Positions 1-8,236 of a DNA stretch of 43,616 nucleotides are shown here, piece after piece. Every line of letters starts with the position of its first letter. Position 1 is the stretch's first letter. The notes under the pieces were generated by a model that was given only the letters and a program-made list of their open reading frames with translations, ran no database searches and was not told the DNA's origin. The stretch is taken from NCBI GenBank assembly GCA_964471755.1, contig CAYYJM010000019.1:1-43616 (forward strand). The letters run 5' to 3'. The position numbers and the translations under genes were made by a program. Origin of the DNA: CAYYJM01 sp964471755 (GTDB lineage Bacteria > Planctomycetota > Planctomycetia > Gemmatales > Gemmataceae).

Positions 1-33
1 TGCAAACATCAGGCCAAGCGTGCATTACTTTCC

Positions 34-1527
34 TTACTGCCGATAGCCGGCGGCTTGCCGGCGGTCTTCGTCGCGAATACTCGCTGGCAAGCCGCCGGTC
101 AAAGGACGATCTCCCCACGGCCCCCACAGCAGCAAGACCGCCACCAGTCCGATCAGCGGTGCGAGGCCGGCCAGGGTCATCGCCTCGGCGTACGAGCCGG
201 TTTCCTTGACGCGATTGCCGACGGCCTCATGCAGCAGCGACATCGCCAGCCAGCAGATGCAGCCGAGCGAGCCGGTCACCTTGCCCTGGTGCTGCTGGGT
301 CAAATCCTGACTCAGCGAGTAGTAGACCGGGAAGAGACCCAGTGAGCCGAAGCCAACCATCAGCAGGATCGGTTCCAGACCACCGCCGGACGGCAGGCGA
401 GTCGCCTGGATCGTCAGCATCGCCAGCAGGGCGAAGAGGGTGTAAACGACGAGCCGGCTGGCGTGAACGCCGAACACTCTCTGGGCCAGGATCAGGACGA
501 GGAAGCCGGCCGCCAGCGAGCCGGCGTCCGTGGCGATGTAGTAGTAGAGGATGAACCACTGAGCCTGCACCTCGGTGTAGCCCCGCTGCGGCGTTTGCAG
601 CAGAAGCGGCAGCCAGGCGCGGAGAAAGTGCCAGGTGATGTTGATCGCCACGACGGTCACGGCCAGGGCGAGATAGCGGCGAATGAACAGTCCCCGCGGC
701 AGGAGGGTGTCGTCGGTCGTCGCCCGGAACAGCCAGAGGGTGACCAGGACGATGCCGACTGCTGTCGAGACCGCCTTGCTGATCAACGGCAGATCCGGGT
801 AGCTCTGTAGCCAGTCCGTCCAGTCTGCGGGCAGGCCGAGCATCCCCTTGCAGGCCCGGGGGATGGCCGAATCGACGACGAGCAGGCCGACCAGCCAGCC
901 GAGGATCGACATGAGCGAGTGCGAGGTCGGCTGAATGGGCACCTCGAGATCGGACGACCGGACGCTGAGGAGCCAGAGCAGGGCCCACAGGCCGCCGGCG
1001 GTGCCGACCGCGACGAAGGACCAGCGCCAGGTGCCGGTCGCCTCGTGAAGGTAGACGACGAGAATCGGCGTCACGATCGCTCCCAGGGCCGCCCCGCTCT
1101 GGAGGATGCTGTTGCCCATCGTTCGCTGGGCCGGCGGCAGAATGTGCTGGGTCGTGCGCAGAGCGGACGGCCAGTTCCCCGCCTCGGCAAAGCCCAGGGC
1201 GAAGCGACAGATCAGCAGCAGAGCGAAGGTGCCGACCAGTCCGGTCGCCAGGCCGGCCAGCGACCAGAGCAGCACCGCCAGCGGATAGAGCAGACGCACG
1301 TTCATGCGATCGGCCAGCCAGCCCATGACGATCGCACCGATGGCGAAGGCGCTGCCGAACGCCCCTTCGAGAAGGCCGTAGCCGTCCTCCTCGAAGCCGA
1401 AATGGGTCATGAGGGTTTTCGACTGAAGATTGAGCGTGAGCCGATCCATGTAGTTGACCATGGTGGCCAGCAGGAGCAGCCCACAGACCCACCATGTCCA
1501 CGCTTGCGTACGTCCGGGAGGAGGCAT
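34..1527 (-). CDS. MFS transporter, anion:cation symporter (ExuT-like) type
   Basis: A 497-residue polytopic membrane protein, probably a 12-segment major facilitator that moves an organic anion or sugar acid with a co-ion. The N-terminal part has NYMDRLTLN in the first membrane segment and the loop GWLADRMNVRLLYP (G-x-L-aD-R type, the MFS loop 2-3 signature). RFALGFAEAGNWPSALRTTQ follows, close to the conserved patch of the hexuronate/phthalate (ACS) family. The substrate cannot be told from sequence. It starts at an ATG at 1527 and is transcribed alone. The last 20 or so codons run through a palindromic repeat (46-99), so the C-terminal tail is probably repeat-derived rather than part of the original protein. 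Family assignment is confident; substrate is unknown. Confidence 0.88.
   Translation of the reverse strand: MPPPGRTQAWTWWVCGLLLLATMVNYMDRLTLNLQSKTLMTHFGFEEDGYGLLEGAFGSAFAIGAIVMGWLADRMNVRLLYPLAVLLWSLAGLATGLVGTFALLLICRFALGFAEAGNWPSALRTTQHILPPAQRTMGNSILQSGAALGAIVTPILVVYLHEATGTWRWSFVAVGTAGGLWALLWLLSVRSSDLEVPIQPTSHSLMSILGWLVGLLVVDSAIPRACKGMLGLPADWTDWLQSYPDLPLISKAVSTAVGIVLVTLWLFRATTDDTLLPRGLFIRRYLALAVTVVAINITWHFLRAWLPLLLQTPQRGYTEVQAQWFILYYYIATDAGSLAAGFLVLILAQRVFGVHASRLVVYTLFALLAMLTIQATRLPSGGGLEPILLMVGFGSLGLFPVYYSLSQDLTQQHQGKVTGSLGCICWLAMSLLHEAVGNRVKETGSYAEAMTLAGLAPLIGLVAVLLLWGPWGDRPLTGGLPASIRDEDRRQAAGYRQ
46..99. repeat. Palindromic repeat, GCCGGCGGCTTGCC family
   Basis: Two 14-base arms (46-59 and 86-99) are perfect inverted copies around a 26-base spacer. 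The arm core and the following TCTTCGTC are shared with the much longer palindrome at 25624-25693, so this is a dispersed family. This copy overlaps the 3' end of the MFS transporter gene and encodes its last residues. Confidence 0.75.
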
Positions 1528-1611
1528 GAGAACGGCCCCTGGCTAGAAACCAACACAGGAAAGATGGGCGGAGTGTAGCCGAGGGGGAAGGACGAGGCCA
1601 GCGCGTAGCGA

Positions 1612-1654
1612 GAAAAAGAAAACTCCCATCGCGGGGAGAGAATCGCGACGGGAG
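1612..1654 (-). terminator. Intrinsic terminator after the 61-residue gene
   Basis: On the minus strand an 11-bp stem (1644-1654 with 1623-1633, one G-T pair) and a 10-base loop are followed by a T-rich tract (TTTTCTTTTTCT). It lies just downstream of the small gene ending at 1687. Confidence 0.75.
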
Positions 1655-1686
1655 CCGTTGTTCCCAACGTGGCGAAGCAAAAGGGA

Positions 1687-1872
1687 TCAGGCGGAGACAG
1701 ACATCTCGCGGGTCACTTCGGCCAGTTCCCGGTCCTTGCGGTTCATTTCATCGAGAACCACCGGATGCCAGGCCTGCTGCCGCTGGCCTGCCGGGACGAA
1801 GTTCTCGCGTGCCCACCGGCGCAGGCGAAGTTCGTCGATGAAATCCAGCTCCGTCGTGACGCTGCTTAACAT
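1687..1872 (-). CDS. Small conserved hypothetical protein
   Basis: A 61-residue charged soluble protein of unknown function with no signal peptide or membrane segment. It contains ELDFIDELRLRRWARENFVP and a C-terminal acidic/basic stretch ending near MNRKDRELAEV. An in-frame ATG ten codons upstream (1902) is possible, but 1872 gives a compact protein. The gene is bracketed by a plausible promoter (1924-1951) and a strong intrinsic terminator (1612-1654). These, together with protein-like composition, are the reasons to believe in it. It resembles small proteins I associate with Gemmataceae genomes, but I cannot name a family. Calling it real is moderately secure; any role would be a guess. 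Confidence 0.6.
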   Translation of the reverse strand: MLSSVTTELDFIDELRLRRWARENFVPAGQRQQAWHPVVLDEMNRKDRELAEVTREMSVSA

Positions 1873-1923
1873 ACACCCTTTTCCCTCTAACTCTGGCGAC
1901 ACACCAACCTTGCGAATGTCGGA

Positions 1924-1951
1924 AGTATATCGGTCGCTCGGCCGCCGGCAA
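1924..1951 (-). promoter_or_regulatory. Putative sigma70-type promoter for the small gene
   Basis: On the minus strand TTGCCG (1946-1951) and TATACT (1924-1929) are separated by 16 bases, about 50 bases ahead of the ATG at 1872. The -10 is good and the -35 is weak. Confidence 0.4.
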
Positions 1952-2081
1952 GCAACTTTTTTCGTTGGAAGAAGACGAGCGAGATTACCTCGGTTGACTC
2001 TTCTTCAGATTTTAACTCGCTGGAACAATCGTCGTTTATGCCCGGCTGGCCGAACTCCGGCGGGTGTTGGATTGCCGTGAC

Positions 2082-3056
2082 TCAGGGCAGCATCACGACC
2101 GAGCCAGTGGTCTTGCGGCCTTCCAGGTCGCGATGCACCTGCTGGGCATCGCGCAAAGCGTAGGTGTGGCGAACGTCGATCTTCACCCGACCCAGCAGTA
2201 CCACCTCGAACAGATCGCCGGCCGTCGCTTCCAGGTCGTCGCGAGTGGCCGTGTAATGGGCCAGGTTCGGTCGCGTGACGTAGAGCGAACCTCGCTGCAC
2301 CAACATGCTCAGCTCGAACGCCGGCACCGGGCCGGAGGCGTTGCCGAAACTGACCATCAGGCCGAGCGGTTGCAGGCAGTCGAGCGAGCCGACGAAAGTA
2401 TTCTTGCCGACCGAATCGTAGACCACTGGCACACCCTTGCCACCGGTGATCTCGCGGACCCGCTTCGTGAAATCCTCGCGCGTGTAGACGATGACGTGAT
2501 CGCAGCCGTGAGCCTTCGCCAGGGCGGCCTTCTCGTCCGAGCCGACGGTGCCGATCACGACCGCGCCGAGGGCCTTGAGCCACTGACAGGCGATCAGGCC
2601 GACGCCACCCGCCGCAGCGTGGAAGAGGACCGTCTCGCCCGGCTTCACGGCGTACGTCCGGCGGATAAGATACTGGACCGTCATGCCCTTGAGCATCATC
2701 GCGGCGGCCTGCTGGTCGCTGATGCCCTCGGGGATCTTGACCAGTCGCTCGGCCGGCATGACGCGGGCCTCGGCGTAGGAACCGGGCGGTCCACCCGCAT
2801 AGGCGACGCGATCGCCCGGCTTGACGAGAGTGACTCCGGGACCGACCGCCTCCACGACGCCGGCGGCCTCACTGCCCAGACCCGTCGGCAGCGGCAAAGG
2901 ATAGAGGCCGGAGCGGTGGTAGGTGTCGATGAAGTTGACGCCGATGGCCGTGTGGCGAACGCGAGCCTGCCCTTCGCCGGGGTCAGGAAGCGATACGTCT
3001 TCCCACTGCAACACCTCGGGGCCGCCGGTCCGGTGCAGACGGATGGCTTTCGTCAT
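2082..3056 (-). CDS. qorA: NADPH:quinone oxidoreductase (zeta-crystallin type)
   Basis: A 324-residue zinc-free medium-chain dehydrogenase/reductase that reduces quinones with NADPH in the cytoplasm. The N-terminal GroES-like fold contains GVNFIDTYHRSGLYP (residues 39-53) and GLGSEAAGVVEAVG (59-72). The Rossmann part starts with AAAGGVGL (147-154), the NADPH-binding AxxGVG motif. Downstream segments such as VYDSVGKNTF, GLMVSFGNASG and LYVTRPNL match the E. coli QorA pattern closely. The catalytic and structural zinc cysteines of alcohol dehydrogenases are absent, as expected. Length equals the family norm. It appears monocistronic, with an unrelated gene 98 bases upstream. Confidence 0.93.
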   Translation of the reverse strand: MTKAIRLHRTGGPEVLQWEDVSLPDPGEGQARVRHTAIGVNFIDTYHRSGLYPLPLPTGLGSEAAGVVEAVGPGVTLVKPGDRVAYAGGPPGSYAEARVMPAERLVKIPEGISDQQAAAMMLKGMTVQYLIRRTYAVKPGETVLFHAAAGGVGLIACQWLKALGAVVIGTVGSDEKAALAKAHGCDHVIVYTREDFTKRVREITGGKGVPVVYDSVGKNTFVGSLDCLQPLGLMVSFGNASGPVPAFELSMLVQRGSLYVTRPNLAHYTATRDDLEATAGDLFEVVLLGRVKIDVRHTYALRDAQQVHRDLEGRKTTGSVVMLP

Positions 3057-3154
3057 GATGGCATCTCTCGGGTCGGGGTGAGCCCGCTCTCACGGCTGGC
3101 GGGGTTCGTCGTCCCGGAGATTGTAGGCAATCCGTTCGGCAGGGCGAGCGCGGC

Positions 3155-3667
3155 CTACGGTTGAGGCTTTTCCCATTCCTGACGCACTCGACCCAGACCG
3201 TAGGCGCACAACTCGAACTCCGCACTCAGGCGGCGCAGGACCGGGCCTTCCTCTCGCGAGCGGTCGTCGTCGTCGTACATGCTCGCGATGTAGTAGGACC
3301 GCTTGCCCTGGGTGCAGTAATCGATCAGGTGATCCTGATGGTGCTGGCTCTGCATGCGCCGCAGCGCCTCGGGATAGACGCCGGCCCAGAACAGCGTGAA
3401 GTCGCCGATGTGGCGGTAGATCTCGCGGCGAGTTCGTCCTTCCGGCGGCAGGGACTCCGCCGCCAGGAGCATCTCGGCCACCTCTTCCAGTCGTTTACCC
3501 TGCGTGTTCTTCAGGGAGAAGACCACGTCGATATGGACAAAGCGACTCAGCAGCTCGGACAGGTAGTCAGTCAAGGGGGGATCGGCCAGACCGAAGGTGC
3601 TGATGAACGTCTGCTCGGTCAGGCCAGAAAACAACCGGCGGAGCGGATGATCGGCTGGGAGCGACAT
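3155..3667 (-). CDS. Conserved hypothetical protein
   Basis: A 170-residue soluble protein with no signal peptide; I do not recognise a named family. It is helix-rich with conserved-looking patches: LSELLSRFVHIDVVF, then RREIYRHIGDFTLFWAGVYPE, then YCTQGKRSYYIASMY, and ends in an acidic/basic tail. The ATG at 3667 is chosen over upstream in-frame starts because the extra N-terminal residues look like translated leader, and because a sigma70-like promoter at 3729-3756 would start transcription near 3722. It stands alone between the quinone reductase and the pilus-type cluster. The protein is very probably real; its function is unknown. Confidence 0.75.
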   Translation of the reverse strand: MSLPADHPLRRLFSGLTEQTFISTFGLADPPLTDYLSELLSRFVHIDVVFSLKNTQGKRLEEVAEMLLAAESLPPEGRTRREIYRHIGDFTLFWAGVYPEALRRMQSQHHQDHLIDYCTQGKRSYYIASMYDDDDRSREEGPVLRRLSAEFELCAYGLGRVRQEWEKPQP

Positions 3668-3728
3668 GGTCGTCACCTCAACGCGTCGAACAAGGGACCG
3701 CGCCATCCCTGACGAAGTCTTATCTGGT

Positions 3729-3756
3729 ATATTACGTCGCGGCGAGATTCTGTCAA
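3729..3756 (-). promoter_or_regulatory. Putative sigma70 promoter
   Basis: Minus strand: perfect TTGACA (3751-3756), 16-base spacer, TAATAT (3729-3734). It lies about 60 bases ahead of the ATG at 3667 and downstream of the terminator of the pilus cluster. Confidence 0.55.
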
Positions 3757-3803
3757 ACCCAACCGGAATTTTCGCGATTTTCGATCGAGCCGACCGAGAT
3801 GGA

Positions 3804-3838
3804 AACAACGCCGCCCGCCGAGAGTCGGCGGGCGGCGT
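3804..3838 (-). terminator. Intrinsic terminator of the pilus-type cluster
   Basis: A perfect 14-bp GC-only-core stem (3808-3821 with 3825-3838) with a three-base loop, followed on the minus strand by TGTTTCC. It lies 30 bases after the stop at 3868. Confidence 0.8.
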
Positions 3839-3867
3839 GGCAGGTCATCCAGTCCACGGGATCGCGA

Positions 3868-6198
3868 TCACGGCCCCGAGAACGGCCCGGTGCTTCCAGA
3901 GCCCATCGGATCGGTGCCCTTGTTCTCCTTCACCTCCTTGACCCGCGTGTGATACGCCTCCAGCCGGCTCTTACGCTGGGGATCGCTCTCCTCCACGGCT
4001 CCATCCAGCGCGAGCAACCGACCGTCGCCGGTGTAGAGGAGTACCTCGGTCCGCTGCTGATCGCGGATCGTGGTTTTCACCGGCTTCTCGTTCTTGATCT
4101 CCGTCAGATCGTAGCGAATCTCTCCCTCGGCGAAATCCACTACTATGGCATCGTTGGGATAGGTGGCGAAGGAGACGGGCACGCCCGTGGACTCCTTGTC
4201 CTTGCCGCTCCCCTTCTGCTTGGCGATGATGAACCGCTCGCGCGTCTCGGCCCACATCGGCACCTCGGTCGTCTGGGGCCGGAACTGGCCGACGTACTCA
4301 CCCTTGCCAACAATCACCCGCTCGCCGACGACCCACTCGCCAACGGGCCGGAAGTGCTTGCTGTCACTATTGTCGAGTTGCTCCAGCCAGCGGTGGATCT
4401 GGATGGCCACCTGGTTCGCGGTGATGCGTGCGTCCGCGTTCGGTCCCTTGTAGGACCTGCCGTCGAGCGCCTTCTGATCCACCGCGTAGTAGTGCAGATC
4501 CGGCGGCACGACCACGACGTCGCGGATCTCGAACCAGGGCGACGGTTGCAACGTCTTCGGCTCGCTGTACTTCGGACTGGCGACATCCGTCCGCCCGAAG
4601 TTGGGATTGCCCATCTCGACCTGCAAGCGATAACGGTAGGCCTTGCCCGGCTTCACCTTGACGTCCACGATGCGGACCAGGCAGTGTTCCGGCGGATGGA
4701 ATTCCTGCTGTGTCTGTCCTGGACCGCCAGGGTATCCAGGTCCGCCAGGTCCTGGCATTCCAGGTCCGGGCATTCCGGGGCCGGGCATTCCGGGGCCGGG
4801 CATTCCGGGGCCGCCGGAGCCACGAGGCGGAAAGCCTGGATTCGGGCCAGCACCAAACGGCCGACCGGGACCAGGACCGGGACCTGGGCCAGGACCCGGC
4901 ATGGACCCCGCTCCCTGATCGTAACCCGTGGCCGGGGCTCGACTGAAGGGATCGAAGTTATCCGCATTGAGGAACGACGGAGCCGTCGGCTGAACGCGCT
5001 TGTCCTTCAGGGCGTCGAGTGACGCCACCAGCGACGGCAGCGTCTTCGCGACCTCCGGGTATTGCCCGGAGCGCATCTGCAACAAGCGCGGCATGACCAG
5101 GCGGTCAGGACTGATCGCGTTCAGGGCCGGATCGTCCGGCTCCAGACGTTTGCCACTCAGCACGACGTAGCGCTTGTAATCCTCGCGCAGTTCGACCTCT
5201 TCCCAGTCCTTGCCCTTGATCGGGTTGCCGTTGGCATCGACTTCCATGCGCTGAGCCCGCACGCCCAGAAAGCGGAAGGCGGGCAGAGCCTGGAAGGTGG
5301 TCGGATCGGTATCCAGCGAGACCTCGCTCAGGACCGCCGTGCGCGAGGGGAGGCGGAGCTTGCTGCGGAACTCGTCCAGCTGGGCGCGATAGGGGAAACT
5401 CGCCGCCACCACGACCATGCGCAGCGGCCGGATCGTCTCCGCCAGGCGGACGTTGGGCATGGTGCCGAGTTTCTCGATCTCGACCATCTGGCTCTTGGCT
5501 GCGGGGCCCTCACTCAGGTCATCGGTTTCTGGAGCCTGGAAGCCGTTTCCCGGGCCGAGGTTCATGTTTCCGCCTGAACCCGGCGGAGGACCAAACCCGG
5601 ACGATCCGGGACCGCCACGCGGCCTGCCGCCACCATACAGGTTCTGGAGCCGACCGGCCTCGCCACCGGGAGGGCCCATGGCACCCGGAGGCATGGGACC
5701 GGAACCAGGGCCCATGCCCGTGCCGGTGCCACCGCCTTCCAGGACCATGATCTGGGACACGTCGGTGCTGAGGATGTACGACCGGAGCTGCGCCCGCGTG
5801 AAGGCACCACGGCCATCGACCAGCGACAGAACCGTTGGCTGACGACGACTCGTGTCGGCCGGGGTGGCGCTGGCAAACAATTCCTGAACGCGGTACGTAT
5901 TGGGGTCCTGGATCTTCGCCTGAGCGAAGCCTTCCAGCGATTTCGGATCGGCCTTCTTCTCGTCGGGAAGGTCGGCCGGGCCCGGGACGTTGGACTCGGA
6001 AGTGAGTCGCGACGAGACCTGCTGCGTCGTGGCATCCAGCTTCTTCTGGAACTCTTTCGGGTTGGGAGCAAGGAAGCCCTGACCCGGCCAGAATAGCTGG
6101 GTGATGACGAGCAGGATCGCGATCGCACCGGCAATCCCCACGCCAATCTTCTCGCCTTTTTCGGCGAGCAACTTGCCGAAGTTGTTCTTCTTGGCCAT
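3868..6198 (-). CDS. Membrane-anchored Pro/Gly-rich protein, third gene of PilM cluster (PilP/PilO position)
   Basis: A 776-residue protein with a short basic N-terminus and one membrane segment at about residues 16-38 (GVGIAGAIAILLVITQLFW). The rest is predicted to lie outside the cytoplasm. Two Pro/Gly-rich low-complexity regions (about 155-225 and 425-500) separate folded parts; the second holds a GPGMP-type tandem repeat. The part after it (HCLVRIVDVKVKPGKAYRYRLQVEMGN, broken across two motifs) looks like a beta-rich domain. The ATG at 6198 has GAGAGGAA upstream. It follows the PilM-PilN fusion and a second membrane protein with 68 bases between genes, and a strong terminator closes the unit. 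Position suggests a PilO/PilP-like alignment-complex part; sequence alone does not prove it. Confidence 0.7.
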   Translation of the reverse strand: MAKKNNFGKLLAEKGEKIGVGIAGAIAILLVITQLFWPGQGFLAPNPKEFQKKLDATTQQVSSRLTSESNVPGPADLPDEKKADPKSLEGFAQAKIQDPNTYRVQELFASATPADTSRRQPTVLSLVDGRGAFTRAQLRSYILSTDVSQIMVLEGGGTGTGMGPGSGPMPPGAMGPPGGEAGRLQNLYGGGRPRGGPGSSGFGPPPGSGGNMNLGPGNGFQAPETDDLSEGPAAKSQMVEIEKLGTMPNVRLAETIRPLRMVVVAASFPYRAQLDEFRSKLRLPSRTAVLSEVSLDTDPTTFQALPAFRFLGVRAQRMEVDANGNPIKGKDWEEVELREDYKRYVVLSGKRLEPDDPALNAISPDRLVMPRLLQMRSGQYPEVAKTLPSLVASLDALKDKRVQPTAPSFLNADNFDPFSRAPATGYDQGAGSMPGPGPGPGPGPGRPFGAGPNPGFPPRGSGGPGMPGPGMPGPGMPGPGMPGPGGPGYPGGPGQTQQEFHPPEHCLVRIVDVKVKPGKAYRYRLQVEMGNPNFGRTDVASPKYSEPKTLQPSPWFEIRDVVVVPPDLHYYAVDQKALDGRSYKGPNADARITANQVAIQIHRWLEQLDNSDSKHFRPVGEWVVGERVIVGKGEYVGQFRPQTTEVPMWAETRERFIIAKQKGSGKDKESTGVPVSFATYPNDAIVVDFAEGEIRYDLTEIKNEKPVKTTIRDQQRTEVLLYTGDGRLLALDGAVEESDPQRKSRLEAYHTRVKEVKENKGTDPMGSGSTGPFSGP
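4754..4813 (-). repeat. Four 15-bp tandem repeats inside a coding region
   Basis: The unit GGCATTCCGGGGCCG starts at 4754, 4769, 4784 and 4799. On the coding strand it encodes repeated Pro-Gly-Met-Pro-Gly pentamers in the long Pro/Gly-rich linker of the third pilus-cluster protein. Confidence 0.85.
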
Positions 6199-6266
6199 TG
6201 GTGGTTCCTCTCGCAGGGGCAGACCGTGGCCCGCCCCCGGGTGATGTCACAGGGGACGCGTTTGGG

Positions 6267-8192
6267 TTACGGGGTCATTCCCATGGGGTCGGTGGTGGCC
6301 GGCTCCTTGGTAATGTGGAACTTCTCGTAGAGGGTGGACATCCCGTACACCGTCAACTCGATCAGGTTGGGGTCCAGCGGATTGCCGGCCGCTCCCGCTC
6401 CGGCGGTGGGATCAGAGCCCGGGCCAGGCCCGGGACCCGGGCCGATGGGCGGCCGATTCCCCATCGGAGGTCCCGGCATCGCGCCGCCTCCCATCGGGTT
6501 CGGAGTCCCCGTCCCTGCGACCGATTCCAGCTGCGAGGCCACGTCACGGACATGACGGACCTGGGTCTGCGTGATCTGGAACCGCAACTGGCAGTTGAGC
6601 AGTTCGGTGAGGAAGTCGTGCAGGTGCGTCTGATCCAGGATCAGCGTCATCGCGATCGGCATCGAACGGGCCTGACCGGTGACCGTCACGTAGCGGTTCT
6701 TGGCCAGACCATTCTCGCTCGTCGTCGGTGGCGGCCCGGCTGGCATTCCCATCCCACCCGGTCCACCTGATGCGGCCGGTCCACCCGGTCCCATCGGTCC
6801 GCCCGGTCCAGGCATGCCACCGCTCATCGGATCGCTCCCCATGGTCATCGCTGGGTCAGTCCCCGTCCCTTCGGCCGCGGTGGGCTCTGGAGGCGGGAAA
6901 TGCTTGTTCGCGACCAGCGGTAGATTGCTGGTCCGGTGCGAGTGATACCCCAGACGGATGGCATCGATCCGTCGGATCGGACTCGTGGACCAGTCGAAGA
7001 CCTGCGTCAACTCGACCGGGTTGGCCAGGTTGATGAGATCGACGCTGAACTGCTCGCCGACGACGGCGAACTCGGTCTGCGCGCCGGAGCCGATCGGCTC
7101 GCCCTTGAGCCGGAGCGGATAGCGGGCCTCCCCCTGCTTGAGCTGGAAGACGAGCGGACCACGCGTTCGCGGGTTGGACATCAGCAGCACCCGCGGTGAG
7201 ACGTTCTTGATCGTACTCTTCTTCGAGATGAAGGTGTTGTTCCCCTTCTGCTCGACGTACAGGACGATCTCCCAGCGGTCGTTGCGAAAGCCGTGTGCCT
7301 TGATCGCGTTCTCCGGCAGTTTCTTGACCTCGAACGGTTCCAGCCGGGCGACCCGATCAACAGTCCGGCGAATGACCTGGAGCAACTCGTACTTGACGGA
7401 GAAGTCCTCCTGGGCCAGCCAGATCTCCTCGACGCTGGGGGTCTTCTGCCAGATGCTGACGATGGACGAGTTACCCGCGGCCATTCCGGACCCGTCGCCG
7501 CCCGGCCCCATGCTACCAGGGCCCGGACCGGGACCAGGACCAGGCTGAGGAGGACCGCCGGGGCCCGGGAAGCCTCCCAGCGCACCGGAACCACCGGCCA
7601 GGTTGCTGCCCGCCGCTCCGGTCGCCGGAGCCATGATCGACTCGAACCCGAGTCGGCCGCCCTTGAACTCGACGGGAGCCATCGCCTTTTCGAGATAGTA
7701 GGTGTAGTGCGGCGGCTGCTTCTTCTCCACGTCGCTCAGCTGCGGAAAGAGCGTCGGGTAGTAGAAGTCGTCACGGTATTCGCGACGCAGCGTCGTGCTA
7801 CGGCCGGCGACGGTGTCGTTGTCGCTCATCTCCTTCTTCCAGGCATCGAAGGAGACGGAGCGATCCCAGATCCGGCCGTATTCGCCGCCGGCGGGCCACT
7901 TCAGCAGCGTCTTCTGGGCGTCCCAGGCCTGCTGCCAGATGGTGTTCTTGTGATCGCGGTAGGTCTTGCCGTACTTCTCCCAGGGCGGCAGGAACGTGAC
8001 CCGGTTCTTGGCCTTGGAGGTCCAGGACTCGATGCCCGTCTTGGCCTTCTGGTACTCCTGCTTCTTGGCCTCGATCGGGCCGCCGGCCGACAGTTGCAGG
8101 GTCAACAATCCGATCGCCCAGAGCAGCGCGAACGCGCCCAGGCCGATCCAGAACTTGTTCTTCATCAGGGCTTCTTTATCCATCTTCGCCAT
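6267..8192 (-). CDS. Membrane-anchored Pro/Gly-rich protein, second gene of PilM cluster (PilO-like position)
   Basis: A 641-residue protein with a charged cytoplasmic N-terminus (about 13 residues) and one membrane segment (WIGLGAFALLWAIGLLTLQL, about 14-34). A Lys/Glu-rich, possibly coiled helix follows (EAKKQEYQKAKTGI). This order (short N-tail, one membrane helix, coiled coil, periplasmic domain) is that of PilN/PilO proteins. The family's usual length is about 200 residues, so this is three times larger. Pro/Gly-rich linkers occur near residues 200-235, 450-480 and 570-600. Start at ATG 8192, with GGGAGAA upstream. It lies 44 bases after the PilM-PilN fusion. I infer a role in the inner-membrane platform of a type IV pilus or type II secretion-like machine; the identity is not proven. 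Confidence 0.7.
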   Translation of the reverse strand: MAKMDKEALMKNKFWIGLGAFALLWAIGLLTLQLSAGGPIEAKKQEYQKAKTGIESWTSKAKNRVTFLPPWEKYGKTYRDHKNTIWQQAWDAQKTLLKWPAGGEYGRIWDRSVSFDAWKKEMSDNDTVAGRSTTLRREYRDDFYYPTLFPQLSDVEKKQPPHYTYYLEKAMAPVEFKGGRLGFESIMAPATGAAGSNLAGGSGALGGFPGPGGPPQPGPGPGPGPGSMGPGGDGSGMAAGNSSIVSIWQKTPSVEEIWLAQEDFSVKYELLQVIRRTVDRVARLEPFEVKKLPENAIKAHGFRNDRWEIVLYVEQKGNNTFISKKSTIKNVSPRVLLMSNPRTRGPLVFQLKQGEARYPLRLKGEPIGSGAQTEFAVVGEQFSVDLINLANPVELTQVFDWSTSPIRRIDAIRLGYHSHRTSNLPLVANKHFPPPEPTAAEGTGTDPAMTMGSDPMSGGMPGPGGPMGPGGPAASGGPGGMGMPAGPPPTTSENGLAKNRYVTVTGQARSMPIAMTLILDQTHLHDFLTELLNCQLRFQITQTQVRHVRDVASQLESVAGTGTPNPMGGGAMPGPPMGNRPPIGPGPGPGPGSDPTAGAGAAGNPLDPNLIELTVYGMSTLYEKFHITKEPATTDPMGMTP

Positions 8193-8236
8193 GGCGTGAT
8201 TCTCCCGTTGGTGGTGATGCCGCTACGAGGGCCGGG

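Noticed and set aside
4754..4813. CRISPR-like repeats in the pilus cluster
   Set aside because: Units are 15 bp, contiguous and without spacers, and encode Gly-Pro pentamers in frame.
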